A DNA stretch of 64,000 bases from Microbispora rosea (GCF_900156315.1 NZ_FTNI01000024.1:78950-142949), one strand, 5' to 3'. Positions 24,934 through 34,218 are shown, counted from the first letter of the stretch. Notes: generated from the sequence alone by a model not told the origin. Made by a program: numbers and translations.

Positions 24934-27555
24934 TCACTTGGCCGTGTTGTCGACCTCCAGCACGAGCCGCGCGAGCTCGAGCCGGTCGAGGTTGGGCGCG
25001 TACGCCGTCGCGTTGCCGAGGACGAGCGCCCCGGAGGCGGTCGTCAGGGTGAGCGGCGTCGCCTGGGACCAGAAGTTGTCCCACGCGTAGCCGTGCCGGA
25101 AAACGCCGCGCGTCGTCGCCCCGCCCGTCTCGGTGATGTCGAGGAACCGGCTGATGACGTCGGTGTTGTACGGGTGGCCGGTGTTCCTGTCGGCGTTGGC
25201 GTAGTGCGCCACGAGGACGTACTCGCCGGGGCCGAACCCGGCGGGCCGGGTGAGGGTGAGCGTGTTGCCCGCGCCGTTGCCGATGTCGCCCACATAGGCG
25301 CCGCCGGAGGCGTTCGAGCCGCTCGTCGCCGGGACGGCGACCACGCGGGCCGCTCCGGCGCGCTGCGCCTGCTCGGCCTCGATCCGGTGGGCCGCTGCGT
25401 CCGCCTCCTCGGCCCTGACCGTGGTCAGGCCGCGCAGCCGCAGGCCGGCCGGGCCGCCCACCTCGATCACCGAGACGCCGGCCGGGAGGTAGACGCGGGC
25501 CCGGGAGGCCGCCTCGCCGGGACGCGTCGCCCGCACGCCCGCGATCCTTCGCCCGTCCACGCGGACGCCGAGGTCGCCGGCTCGGGCCGCCTTGTAGGAG
25601 AAGGTCAGGTCGTAGTAGCCGTCCTCGCTCACGGCGGCGAAGAACGTGGCCCGGGCGTCGCCGCCGAGGGTGACGGCGGCGCCCCTGCCCTCACGGGTGA
25701 TGCCCGCGCCGCCGGACAACCGGGCCTCGTCGGCCGGGTAGGCCGCCCGCTCGGGGCCGGTGATCTCGGTGAGGTCGAACTTGTCCAGCGTGATGTCGCT
25801 GCCCGGCAGCGGGGTCGTGCCGTCGGTGCTGGTGCGCAGGGACAGCTCGTGGGCGCCGGCGGTCAGCTCGACCTCGACGTCGGTGCGGCCGCGGTAGGTC
25901 CAGCCGAGGTCGGCCGAATACTGCACGATCTGGTCGAGCTTCCCGTCCACGAACAGCGCGTGCCTGCCGGGGGCCTTGTTCGCGCCCTGGAAGATCCCCA
26001 GGCGGTAGCGGCCGTCGCGCGGCACGGTCACCGGGAAGGTGACGGCGGAGCCGGCCGTCTTCATGGAGCCGACGTCCCGCTTGCCGGAGGTCGCGTAGAG
26101 CTGCGGGTCGGCCGTGGTGTCCTGGTCGTGCACCTGGGCCGAGGTAAGGCCGGCAGACTCGGCCTCCACCGAGACGCTCCACGGCGCGTCGGCCGCGGGC
26201 GCGCCGCCGCTCGACGGGACGATCGTGACCCGGTAGGCGGCCATCACGTCGCCGCCCGGCAGGTCGACCCGCAGCGTCCCGCCGTGCAGGGTGGTCCGGG
26301 TGGCCGCGACGACCGGCGGCTGCGTGGCGTCTCCCTCGTAGCCGGACCACGTCGTCCGGGACACGACGACGTCGACCTGCCTGCCGAAGACCGCGGGGTC
26401 GAGCCCGGAGAGGTCGAGCCGGACGGGCGCGGCGCCGCCGCCGACCAGCACGGTGCCCCGCCGTACGGAGGGGTCGACGGCCGCGAGGGCCTGGACCGTG
26501 TCGGGGACGTCCGGCCGCGGCGGGGTCACCTTCACCGTCTCCCCGGTCAGGTCCGCGTACCACTTGAGCAGCCACCACGCGCCGTTGGCCTGGCGGGTGC
26601 GCACCGCGTGGTCGGACAGGTTGCCGGCGTAGGTCCAGAACGCCATGTCGGCGTCCACCTTGGTGTCCTCGAACATGGTGATCCACTGGATCATCTGGCC
26701 GGGCACGGACATGTCACGCCGGTTGCCGTACTCGTCGATGTTGATCGGCAGCGGGCCGACGCCGAGGTCGCGCTCCATCCGCCGGTAGTCGTCGTAGTGG
26801 CCGCGATAGGCGGCGAGGCTGCCGCGCGACAGTTCGTGCCAGGCCATGATGTCCGGCAGGCAGCTCTTCGCGCCGCACTCGGTGTCCCTGGCCCAGGTGA
26901 GGAAGTCGCGCAGGCGGCCGGGGTTGTAGCGGGCCTCGTTGGGGCCGACGATGCGGGCGCCGGGGTCGATCGAGCGGATGCGCTCGACGACCGCCTTCCA
27001 GTCGTCGAAGAATTTCTGCTTCATCGTGGACCAGTTCTGGTACCAGATGCCGTCGGGCTCGTTGAACGGCACCCACACGAACCTGTCCTTGTCCTGCGGG
27101 CGCTCCGCGACGACCTTGCGCACCATCGCGTCGACCTTGGCGAGGTAGTCGTCGATGCCGAGGTTCTCGTAGGGCCACTTGCTGTAGACGTCCTGCATGT
27201 AGACGACGACCTCCTCGCCGCCCGCGGCGAAGAAGCCGTCCGCGATCGTGAGCGCGTCGCCGTTGGGATGCTGGTCGCCGTCCGGAGCCTTCTGCGCGAC
27301 CGTTCGCGGCCGGGCGCCGGCGACGAGGGGGTCCCCCGGGACGCCCGGGTCGGACAGGCCGTACAGCATGCCGGTCGCGCCGCCGTGGACCGGCCCGGTG
27401 CGCTGGGCGAAGTCCACCGCGACGACGTCGGCGGCGGCGGTGGCGGTGTCCGCGTCCGCCGGTCCGGCGACGGGCCCGGCGGTCAGGGCCGCCGCGGCGA
27501 GGGCCGTGGTCGCGGCCGTCATGCGGGCACGCCGGGATGACCTTTGTCGGTGCAT
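24934..27555 (-). CDS. Secreted clan GH-A glycoside hydrolase (GH39-like) with CBM6/35-type modules
   Basis: An 873-residue exported protein. The signal peptide ends about residue 36 (G-P-A-D-A-D). An (alpha/beta)8 catalytic domain spans about 50-375, with the acid/base Glu166 in W-V-P-F-N-E-P-D-G and the probable nucleophile Glu275 in I-N-I-D-E-Y-G-N. A short beta domain follows (about 380-460), then galactose-binding-like modules: one at about 465-600 (S-V-E-A-E-S-A-G start) and one at about 730-870 (I-E-A-E-Q-A-Q), with a partial beta-sandwich between. The exact GH family is uncertain; the N-E-P/D-E-Y-G pair fits GH39-like enzymes. It is last in the GH36/ABC operon, 64 bases after the permease, with AGGAG before ATG. 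Confidence 0.72.
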   Translation of the reverse strand: MHRQRSSRRARMTAATTALAAAALTAGPVAGPADADTATAAADVVAVDFAQRTGPVHGGATGMLYGLSDPGVPGDPLVAGARPRTVAQKAPDGDQHPNGDALTIADGFFAAGGEEVVVYMQDVYSKWPYENLGIDDYLAKVDAMVRKVVAERPQDKDRFVWVPFNEPDGIWYQNWSTMKQKFFDDWKAVVERIRSIDPGARIVGPNEARYNPGRLRDFLTWARDTECGAKSCLPDIMAWHELSRGSLAAYRGHYDDYRRMERDLGVGPLPINIDEYGNRRDMSVPGQMIQWITMFEDTKVDADMAFWTYAGNLSDHAVRTRQANGAWWLLKWYADLTGETVKVTPPRPDVPDTVQALAAVDPSVRRGTVLVGGGAAPVRLDLSGLDPAVFGRQVDVVVSRTTWSGYEGDATQPPVVAATRTTLHGGTLRVDLPGGDVMAAYRVTIVPSSGGAPAADAPWSVSVEAESAGLTSAQVHDQDTTADPQLYATSGKRDVGSMKTAGSAVTFPVTVPRDGRYRLGIFQGANKAPGRHALFVDGKLDQIVQYSADLGWTYRGRTDVEVELTAGAHELSLRTSTDGTTPLPGSDITLDKFDLTEITGPERAAYPADEARLSGGAGITREGRGAAVTLGGDARATFFAAVSEDGYYDLTFSYKAARAGDLGVRVDGRRIAGVRATRPGEAASRARVYLPAGVSVIEVGGPAGLRLRGLTTVRAEEADAAAHRIEAEQAQRAGAARVVAVPATSGSNASGGAYVGDIGNGAGNTLTLTRPAGFGPGEYVLVAHYANADRNTGHPYNTDVISRFLDITETGGATTRGVFRHGYAWDNFWSQATPLTLTTASGALVLGNATAYAPNLDRLELARLVLEVDNTAK

Positions 27556-27619
27556 GGGTGTCCTCTCCTGTTACCGGGACGCGGGGGCGCCCCTGAGGGG
27601 GGCTGTCACTCCGCGGCGC

Positions 27620-28471
27620 TCACTTGACGGCGCCGCTGGTGATGCCGGAGATGATCTTGCGTTGGGCGACGGCGAAGACCACGACGAGCGGCAGGCTCAT
27701 GAGGATGACGTAGGCGAAGATGAGGTGCCAGTTGTCGAGGTAGAGCCCGGCGCTGGCGACGCGGAAGAGGTTGAGCGGCAGGGTGTCGAGGCGGCCGCCG
27801 ACCACGAAGAAGGCGTAGAAGACGTCGTTCCACACGTAGAGGCAGACGAGGATCGTGGCGGTGGCCAGGACCGGCCGCAGCAGCGGCAGGACGACGTGGA
27901 AGAAGACGCGCACGGGTCCCGCGCCGTCGATCTGCGCGGCCTCCTCCAGCGAGACGGGGATGGTGCGGACGAAGCCGGTGACGAAGAAGATCACGGTGGA
28001 CATGTAGATGCCCATGTAGACGCCGATCATCCCGACGGCGCTGCCGGCGAGGCCGAGCTGGCGCAGCAGCAGCACGACAGTGACCACCGCGGGAGGCAGG
28101 ATGATGCCGCTGATGGCGAGCGCGTACAGCACGGCGTTGACCCGGGTGGCGCGCCGGGCGAGGATCCAGGACGCCATCGACCCGAAGACCAGTACGCCGG
28201 TCACGGCGGGCACCACGACGAGCAGGCTGCCGAAGAACGCGGCGGGCACCTCGCCCTCGCTCCACACCTCGCCCAGGTTCTCCAGCAGGTGCCAGTGGGT
28301 GGGCGGCGTGAGATCCGGGATGAGGGCCTCGCCCCGCGACTTTCCCGCGGTGGCCACGACGAGCCACAGCGGGATGCCGATGGTGACCAGTGCGAGCGCG
28401 GTGGCGGCGAACGGCTGCAGGCGGCCGGTCGCGGTGGAGGCGTCGCGGCGGGCGGGGGAGCGGGGCGTCAC
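27620..28471 (-). CDS. ABC sugar transporter permease (MalG-like), alpha-galactoside operon
   Basis: A 283-residue permease with six predicted helices. The EAA loop is E-E-A-A-Q-I-D-G-A-G near residue 180 and the tail I-S-G-I-T-S-G-A-V-K is typical of MalG/CUT1 partners. Start GTG 28471 overlaps the upstream stop (GTGA), so it is translationally coupled to its partner. The frame is also open upstream under the partner gene, but that part is a shadow. Confidence 0.9.
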   Translation of the reverse strand: MTPRSPARRDASTATGRLQPFAATALALVTIGIPLWLVVATAGKSRGEALIPDLTPPTHWHLLENLGEVWSEGEVPAAFFGSLLVVVPAVTGVLVFGSMASWILARRATRVNAVLYALAISGIILPPAVVTVVLLLRQLGLAGSAVGMIGVYMGIYMSTVIFFVTGFVRTIPVSLEEAAQIDGAGPVRVFFHVVLPLLRPVLATATILVCLYVWNDVFYAFFVVGGRLDTLPLNLFRVASAGLYLDNWHLIFAYVILMSLPLVVVFAVAQRKIISGITSGAVK

Positions 28472-29421
28472 AGGATCTCCTCGCGCTTGCGCAGGATGCG
28501 GATGACGGGGAACGCCATGAGCGACACGAGCAGGAACAGCACCAGGCTCATGGTCGTGGCCTGGGCGAACAGGCCCTGTCCGAAGGTCCGGTAGATGAAG
28601 ATGTTGAGGATCTCGGTCGTCCGGGCCGGACCGCCGCCGGTGGTGGCCTGCACGATGTCGAAGCCGTTCATGGAGCCGAGCAGGGCGGTGGCGACGTTGA
28701 AGGTGATCGCCGGGGCGAGCAGCGGGAAGCGCAGCCGCCGGAACGCGTGCCACCGCGACGCGCCGTCGATGCGGGACGCCTCCATGATGTCCTCGGGGAT
28801 CGTCTTGAGCCCGGCCAGGTAGATGAGCATGGACAGGCCCATCCACTTCCACGCGTGGACCACGGCGACCACGACGATGGTCCATCGGGTGTCGCCCAGC
28901 CAGGCGTAGTTCACGTCGTGACCGACGCGCTGCGACAGCAGCTGGTTGAGGCTGCCCTCGGGCTTGAGCAGGGCCTGGAAGATGTAGCCGACGGCCAGGG
29001 CGGACATCAGCACCGGGATGAGGAAGAAGACCCGCAGCGTGCGGTTGACCCACGTGTCGCGCTCCAGCAGGAGGGCCAGGCCCAGCCCGAAGAGGTTCTG
29101 GAAGACCGCCACGAGCACGGCGTAGACCACGGTGACGCGCAGCGCGGAGAACAGCGTGCCGCTGGAGGCGAGGTCGGCGAAGTTGCCGAACCCGACCGGC
29201 CTGATGGCGCTCTTGAAGCCCGACCAGTCGGTGAACGCGTAGACGAAGTTGAACGCGGTCGGCAGGAAGAAGAACACCAGCAGGATCGCGAGCGCCGGGG
29301 CCATGAACCACATCGGGTGGGTCCGGTCCTGCCCGCGGCGCGCGCGGCCGGCGGGACCACGCGGAGCGGGCGGCGGCGCGAGCGGCCGGTCCGGGACGGG
29401 GGTGTCCGTGGCAGTCAGCAT
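28468..29421 (-). CDS. ABC sugar transporter permease (MalF-like), alpha-galactoside operon
   Basis: A 317-residue permease. A Pro/Arg-rich cytoplasmic N-terminus (1-35) precedes six helices. The EAA loop E-A-S-R-I-D-G-A-S-R is near residue 215. It sits 42 bases after the binding-protein gene and overlaps the second permease by four bases. As in the other importer in this window, no ATPase is encoded and a shared MsiK-like ATPase is expected. Confidence 0.92.
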   Translation of the reverse strand: MLTATDTPVPDRPLAPPPAPRGPAGRARRGQDRTHPMWFMAPALAILLVFFFLPTAFNFVYAFTDWSGFKSAIRPVGFGNFADLASSGTLFSALRVTVVYAVLVAVFQNLFGLGLALLLERDTWVNRTLRVFFLIPVLMSALAVGYIFQALLKPEGSLNQLLSQRVGHDVNYAWLGDTRWTIVVVAVVHAWKWMGLSMLIYLAGLKTIPEDIMEASRIDGASRWHAFRRLRFPLLAPAITFNVATALLGSMNGFDIVQATTGGGPARTTEILNIFIYRTFGQGLFAQATTMSLVLFLLVSLMAFPVIRILRKREEIL

Positions 29422-29463
29422 GGCATGTCCTCGGGTGACTGGCGATGGGCCTGTCGTCGGGCG

Positions 29464-30798
29464 TCAGAAACCGGCCGCGCCGGCGGCCTTGGCGAGCTGG
29501 GCGAACTGCTCCTGCGTGGTGGAGGCCACCTGCTCGGGCGTCATGGTGCCCGTGATCATGTCGGCGAGGTTGATGTACAGGTCCGGGTTGGCCACGGCCA
29601 GGGCCTGCATGGAGCCGACGGCCTCGCCGAGGGAGTCGTGCACCTGCCGCAGCGCCTTGGGCACCGAGGCCGGGCTCGGCACGCCGGTCTCCAGGGACAC
29701 CGTGTTGCGGTCGGCGACGAAGTCCTTGTAGCCCGGGCCCATCCAGAACGACAGGAGCTGGCGCGCGGCGGCCTCGCGCTTGGCGTCACCGGTCCTGAAG
29801 GCCACCAGGGCGTTGGACTGGTCGGGGATGAAGGTGCCGACGTTGCCGCTGGGGGAGATCGGGAAGAAGCCGATCCTCTTGTCGAGGGTGGCGGTGTCCG
29901 CGGTCGCCTGGAGCTGGCCGAAGAACGAGTTGACCTGCACCGCCATGGCCGCCTTGCCGTCGAGCAGGGCCTTGCCCTGGTCCTCGAAGGTGGCGGTCTT
30001 GATGTCCTTGTTGAACAGTCCCTCGTCGATCAGCGACTTGTACCTCTTGATCGCGTCGAGCACGACCGGGCTGGAGAAGGTCTCCTGACCCTTGTTGATC
30101 TTCTCCCAGAGCCCGTCCTTGGCGGCGTCGGCGAGCTGGACCTGGACCCACCACTGGGTGGCCCACCGGTCTCCGGCCATCTCGTAGAAGGGGGTGACGC
30201 CCTTGGCCTTGAGCGTGCGGGCCAGCTCGATCATCTCGTCGAAGTTCTTCGGGGTCTCGGTGATCCCGTTGGCCTCGAAGACCTCCTTGTTGTAGTAGAC
30301 GCCCTCGACGGCCGGGCTGGTGATCAGGGCGGCGTACCGCGTGCCGTTCAGGATCCCGGTGATGTCCTTGAGCTGGGGGGCCAGCTTGGACAGCCAGGGG
30401 GCCTGGTCGAGCGGCTGCAGGTTGGTCCTGGCGTTGATCGCCGTGAGCATGGACGCGGTCGGCTGCCAGAACGCCAGGTCGGGCTTGTCCCCGGTGGCGA
30501 CCTTGGTCTGCACGCCCTGCTCGTACGGATCGGGGATGGTGACGATCTCGACCTTGGCGCCGGTGGCCCTGCCGAAGGCGTCGACGACCTGCTTGGGCAC
30601 GGTGTTGCTGTTCTGCGCGGCCCAGATCGTCAGGGTGACGCCGTCGAGCTTGGCCGTCGGCTCGGCCCAGGTGGCGATGGCCGAGTCGCCCGCGGTGCCG
30701 CCGCCGGCGTCCGCGGAGGAGTCCACAGAGGGGTCGCTGCAGGCGGCGGCGCCCGCGGCGAGCACGGCGACGACCGCGAGGGTCTGCCATTTCTTCAT
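29464..30798 (-). CDS. ABC sugar transporter, lipoprotein substrate-binding protein, alpha-galactoside operon
   Basis: A 444-residue solute-binding lipoprotein. The leader M-K-K-W-Q-T-L-A-V ends at the lipobox A-G-A-A-A-C (Cys20), followed by a Ser/Gly linker and a family-1 carbohydrate-binding fold. Position between the GH36 alpha-galactosidase and two permeases suggests uptake of melibiose, raffinose-type or galactomannan-derived oligosaccharides (inference). ATG 30798 has a GAAGAGAG element upstream and a 48-base gap from the GH36 stop. Confidence 0.9.
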   Translation of the reverse strand: MKKWQTLAVVAVLAAGAAACSDPSVDSSADAGGGTAGDSAIATWAEPTAKLDGVTLTIWAAQNSNTVPKQVVDAFGRATGAKVEIVTIPDPYEQGVQTKVATGDKPDLAFWQPTASMLTAINARTNLQPLDQAPWLSKLAPQLKDITGILNGTRYAALITSPAVEGVYYNKEVFEANGITETPKNFDEMIELARTLKAKGVTPFYEMAGDRWATQWWVQVQLADAAKDGLWEKINKGQETFSSPVVLDAIKRYKSLIDEGLFNKDIKTATFEDQGKALLDGKAAMAVQVNSFFGQLQATADTATLDKRIGFFPISPSGNVGTFIPDQSNALVAFRTGDAKREAAARQLLSFWMGPGYKDFVADRNTVSLETGVPSPASVPKALRQVHDSLGEAVGSMQALAVANPDLYINLADMITGTMTPEQVASTTQEQFAQLAKAAGAAGF

Positions 30799-30846
30799 GG
30801 GTTCGATCTCTCTTCCGGGGGGCGTCCGGACCGCAGGCCCGGGATG

Positions 30847-33000
30847 TCAGAGCGGGAGGGATGAGTCGGGCGGGGACGCATGTGAGATGCGGAAAATGCG
30901 GGCAGAAGGGCCGGGAACCGGCTTGGTGAGGACGAGCCGGCCCCTCTCCTGGTCCCACCCCCCGTCCCAGGCGGGCAGGTGGCGGGGGTAGACGACCTCG
31001 ACGCCGACCCGGCGTCCGGCGAGGTGCGGGAGGGACAGCGAGGCCGTCGTCCGCTCGTCCGCGCGGCACCAGACGCCGACGTACGTGTGGCCGGGGGTGG
31101 TGAGGCCGAGACTGAGCCAGGGGTCGGCCCAGCCCGGCAGCCCCAGCGGCCAGACGGGGACGGCCGTCGCCAGGTCGCCGCGGATGCCCCGGTAGGCGGC
31201 GACGGCCGCCCTGACCGCGTCGCGCTGCGCGCCGGTCATGGTGGGCAGGTGGCCGGACAGGTAGAGGCGGCCCAGCATGCCGGTGCACAGGCTGTAGGCG
31301 ACCTGCTCGTCGTCCATGGCGGGCTGGGGGTAGGCCCAGCTCGCGGACTGCTCCGGCAGGACGGACAGGGGAGCGGCCACCGCGATCGGGGGATACAGCA
31401 GGGGGTCCTGCTGGTCGCTGGTGGACTGGAGCTGCATCCGCGACAGCAGGGCGTAGTCCATCCGCATCGCGCCGGAGGCGCAGTTCTCCAGGATCAGGTC
31501 GGGGTGGCGGTCCAGCACCGCCTCCAGCCACGCCAGGTGGGCCCGGTTGCAGGCGAGCAGCCCCGCTCCCGGGCTCACGGCGTCCACGTCGGTGCCCGCG
31601 CCGGGGTCGATGTTGTAGTCGAGCTTGAAGTAGCCCACGCCGAGCTGTTCCACGAGCCGGTCGACGACCTCGTCGAGATGGGCGACGGCGGCCGGGTGCC
31701 GCAGGTCGAGGTGGTAGCGGCCGTGCTCCACGAGCCTCGTGCCGCCGCGCTGCAGGAACGCCCCGGCGGGCAGCTTGCCGGCCATCGGGCTGCGCACGCC
31801 GATCACCTCCGGCTCCAGCCACAGGCCCGGGACCATGCCGCGCGTCCTGATGTGGGAGAGCACCTCCTCGATGCCCCGCGGGAACCGCGTCCGGGACGGC
31901 TGCCACTCGCCCACGCTGTCCCACCAGTCGCCGTCGTCGTCGTACCAGCCGGCGTCGATGCAGAACACCTCGGCGCCCGCCTCGGCGGCGGCGTCGATCA
32001 GCGGGATGAGCTTCGCGGTCGTCGGGTCGCCCATGAGGGTGTTCATGTAGTCGTTGAACACCACGGGCAGGCGGGCCCGGTCCTGATGAGGGCGCACCAG
32101 GGCGCGCCGGTGGGCGGTCAGAGCGGCCACCGCGCCGTGGAGTCCTGCCCTGTGGAGTCCTTCGCCGTGCAGCCCGCCGGAGGAGACGGCGACCGACGCC
32201 GGGACCGTGGTGAACGACTCGCCGGGGGCGAGGACGGTGTGCCACTGGTGGTCGATGTCGGTGGGGCCGAGCAGCGCGACGTAGACACCGTCCCTGCGCT
32301 CGCCGATCTCCCACCGCCACGGGCCGTTGTGCTCGACCTGCCACAGCCACGCCCGCCCGGATTCCCGGTCGAGCAGTCCCGCTGTGGGCAGGTGCTGCCC
32401 GGTCGACCAGGTGCCGGTGCTGGTGACCGCCAGGCGGCCCCGGCCGTCCTGGCCGTGCAGTGGCAGGTTGAGGTCGGCCGTCTCCTCGCGCAGCGGGCGT
32501 ACGCGCCAGCGGCTCTCGCCCAGCCACTCGCTGTCGCCGCGCACGACGTCCAGCCCGCCGGCCGAGCCGGCCGGGAACCCGGCGGCGAACGAGGTCACGC
32601 CCAGCACGACCGCCTCGTGGGCGCCGCGGTTGTCGATCGTCGTCCAGGACCGCACGGCCGGCACGCCCTCGGCCGAGCGCAGGTGCGTGTGCGCCTCCAG
32701 GCCGGTCTGCTCGTCCCTGAGGGTGATCCGCAGCTCGTGCCACTTCCCGTCGCGGACCTGCTCGGCCCCCACGTAGGTGAAACGGCGGCCGACGGCGGTG
32801 TCGGAGAAGCGGTGGGAGGCCCGCGCCCGTCCCTGCCCGGCCAGCAGCACCTCCACGAGAGGCTGCGCGGGCGATCTCGGTACCGGGCCGCCCGCGCTCA
32901 GCTCGCGGATGCCCACCACGCCGTCGGGCGATATGGCGATCACCACCCGCAGTGCCGAGTGCCCCCACACCAGGCTGGTCTCGGTGTGCCGTGAGTTCAA
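30847..33000 (-). CDS. GH36 alpha-galactosidase
   Basis: A 717-residue cytoplasmic enzyme (no signal peptide) that hydrolyses terminal alpha-1,6-galactosyl residues. An N-terminal beta-supersandwich (about 1-310) leads into a TIM barrel with V-F-N-D-Y-M-N, I-D-A-G-W-Y-D-D and G-L-W-L-E-P-E. The nucleophile is Asp461 in Y-F-K-L-D-Y-N and the acid/base Asp529 in Q-S-T-S-D-Q-Q-D. The start is TTG 33000, six bases after AGGAG. It is the first operon gene, directly downstream of the twin-palindrome promoter, and is probably repressed by the neighbouring LacI protein. Cytoplasmic location fits cleavage of galactosides after import. Confidence 0.93.
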   Translation of the reverse strand: MNSRHTETSLVWGHSALRVVIAISPDGVVGIRELSAGGPVPRSPAQPLVEVLLAGQGRARASHRFSDTAVGRRFTYVGAEQVRDGKWHELRITLRDEQTGLEAHTHLRSAEGVPAVRSWTTIDNRGAHEAVVLGVTSFAAGFPAGSAGGLDVVRGDSEWLGESRWRVRPLREETADLNLPLHGQDGRGRLAVTSTGTWSTGQHLPTAGLLDRESGRAWLWQVEHNGPWRWEIGERRDGVYVALLGPTDIDHQWHTVLAPGESFTTVPASVAVSSGGLHGEGLHRAGLHGAVAALTAHRRALVRPHQDRARLPVVFNDYMNTLMGDPTTAKLIPLIDAAAEAGAEVFCIDAGWYDDDGDWWDSVGEWQPSRTRFPRGIEEVLSHIRTRGMVPGLWLEPEVIGVRSPMAGKLPAGAFLQRGGTRLVEHGRYHLDLRHPAAVAHLDEVVDRLVEQLGVGYFKLDYNIDPGAGTDVDAVSPGAGLLACNRAHLAWLEAVLDRHPDLILENCASGAMRMDYALLSRMQLQSTSDQQDPLLYPPIAVAAPLSVLPEQSASWAYPQPAMDDEQVAYSLCTGMLGRLYLSGHLPTMTGAQRDAVRAAVAAYRGIRGDLATAVPVWPLGLPGWADPWLSLGLTTPGHTYVGVWCRADERTTASLSLPHLAGRRVGVEVVYPRHLPAWDGGWDQERGRLVLTKPVPGPSARIFRISHASPPDSSLPL

Positions 33001-33042
33001 CTGCGTCTCCTGACGATCGCGCCGGGTTCTCCGGAGCAGGTG

Positions 33043-33056
33043 TGTGACCGGTCACA
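33043..33056. promoter_or_regulatory. Operator 2 of the alpha-galactoside operon
   Basis: TGTGACCGGTCACA, a perfect 14-bp palindrome lying just downstream of the probable -10 (TTTATG on the minus strand, 33060-33065). A repressor here would block elongation or open-complex formation. Confidence 0.75.
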
Positions 33057-33059
33057 TCG

Positions 33060-33088
33060 ACATAAATGCGAGTGTGACCGGTCACACA
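33060..33088 (-). promoter_or_regulatory. Promoter of the alpha-galactoside operon with operator 1
   Basis: On the minus strand TTGTGT (-35, 33083-33088), 17 bases, then TTTATG (-10, 33060-33065). The 16-bp perfect palindrome GTGTGACCGGTCACAC (33072-33087) covers the -35 and spacer. Its centre is 30 bp from that of operator 2, about three helical turns, which would let two repressor dimers bind the same face. Confidence 0.7.
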
Positions 33089-33112
33089 ATCGAGGGGAAG
33101 GGCCCGTTACGG

Positions 33113-33126
33113 TGTTGTTAACAACA
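33113..33126. promoter_or_regulatory. Perfect palindrome TGTTGTTAACAACA
   Basis: A 14-bp self-complementary sequence 25 bp upstream of the -35 and 46 bp after the LacI stop. It differs from the TGTGACCGGTCACA operators, so a second regulator (activator or carbon-source regulator) may bind upstream of the promoter. Confidence 0.45.
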
Positions 33127-33171
33127 TCCGGCGCCGCGCCGGGGCCCGCCATCGGCCGCCGCGGACGCGGC

Positions 33172-34218
33172 TCAGCCGCGCGGCGGCGCCGTCGACTCGC
33201 GCACCACCAGCCGCGGCGGCGTCAGCGACACGGCCGGCTGAGGCTCCCCGGCGAGCTCGGCCAGCACCGCCGCCACCGTGGCGCGGCCCAGCCCGGCGAA
33301 GTCCATCTCCACGGTCGTGAGCGCCGGCGTCCAGTACTTCGAGCCGGGCACCCCGTCGAAGCCCACGATGCTCACGTCACCCGGCACGTCCTTGCCCGCC
33401 TCGAACAGGGCGCGGCGCACGGCCAGCGCGATGTCGTCGTTGCCGCACAGGATCGCGGTCACGCCGGGGTCGGCGGCCAGGACCCGTCCCGCCTCGTACG
33501 CCGACCGCACGTCCCAGCCCGCCGGCACCACCGGCGGGACGGCCGCCCCGGCCTCGTCCAGCGCGCGGCGCCAGCCCGCGAGACGTCCGCTGTGCTCCGA
33601 CTCCGACGGGATGGCCACGTGGTGGACGGTCCGGTGTCCCAGCGCAAGCAGATGCCGCGTCGCCTCGGCCGACGCCTGCTGCTCGTCCAGGCAGATCGCC
33701 GGGCGGCCCACCACGGGCACGCCGGGCTCGATCGCGGCCGCCGCGGGCAGGGAGTCGGGGAGCGCGCGCAGCACCGCGATGCCGGCCGCGTCGAACGCGA
33801 TCACGATCACACCCCCGGCGCTCGGATCGCTGACGTAGTCGGCGGCGTTGCGCACGTCGATGTCACGGTCCGACTCGATCACCCGCACCCCGACGGCCAG
33901 GCCCTCGACCCGGGCCGCCTCCTCGATGCCCTGCAGCGTCGAGGCGTAGCCGTACAGCATGGTGTCGGAGGTGACCACCGTCACGCCCCGCGCCCGTCCC
34001 GTCCCCAGTGCCCGGGCCACCCGGTTGGGCCGATACCGCAGCCGTTCGATGACCTCCATGACGGTCCGCCGCGTCTCGGCGCTCACCTTGGGCGAGGCGT
34101 TGAGCACCCGGGACACCGTCTGCCGGGACACGCCCGCGGCCGCCGCGACGTCCCGGATGCTCGGCGCCGTCTCCCGGCCGGGCCGCGGCGAGGGCACCTC
34201 AACAGGGGTTTCGTTCAC
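33172..34218 (-). CDS. LacI family repressor of the alpha-galactoside operon
   Basis: A 348-residue regulator. The N-terminal HTH reads S-I-R-D-V-A-A-A-A-G-V-S-R-Q-T-V-S-R-V-L-N and is followed by a hinge helix (Y-R-P-N-R-V-A-R-A-L). The periplasmic-binding-protein-like sensor domain spans about 75-345. GTG 34218 follows GGGGG and gives a normal LacI N-terminus; the frame from 34338 adds an unlikely Arg-rich leader. It is upstream of, and in the same direction as, the GH36 gene, and the TGTGACCGGTCACA sites lie between them. An alpha-galactoside or galactose is the likely inducer (inference). Confidence 0.88.
   Translation of the reverse strand: MNETPVEVPSPRPGRETAPSIRDVAAAAGVSRQTVSRVLNASPKVSAETRRTVMEVIERLRYRPNRVARALGTGRARGVTVVTSDTMLYGYASTLQGIEEAARVEGLAVGVRVIESDRDIDVRNAADYVSDPSAGGVIVIAFDAAGIAVLRALPDSLPAAAAIEPGVPVVGRPAICLDEQQASAEATRHLLALGHRTVHHVAIPSESEHSGRLAGWRRALDEAGAAVPPVVPAGWDVRSAYEAGRVLAADPGVTAILCGNDDIALAVRRALFEAGKDVPGDVSIVGFDGVPGSKYWTPALTTVEMDFAGLGRATVAAVLAELAGEPQPAVSLTPPRLVVRESTAPPRG

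Noticed and set aside
24787..27540. 917-codon plus-strand frame opposite the GH-A/CBM gene
   Set aside because: Low-complexity Gly/Arg/Val/Asp composition, no start context or domain; a high-GC antisense shadow of a well-supported secreted enzyme.
30979..32994. 671-codon plus-strand frame opposite the GH36 gene
   Set aside because: Antisense shadow; the minus strand carries all GH36 catalytic motifs.
29786..33085. 1099-codon minus-strand frame overlapping the GH36 and binding-protein genes
   Set aside because: Runs through two real genes in another frame and is Arg/Pro/Gly-rich without motifs.
33040..33130. Palindrome group as a CRISPR-like or integration repeat
   Set aside because: Only two identical units, symmetric and placed on a promoter; operators explain them better.
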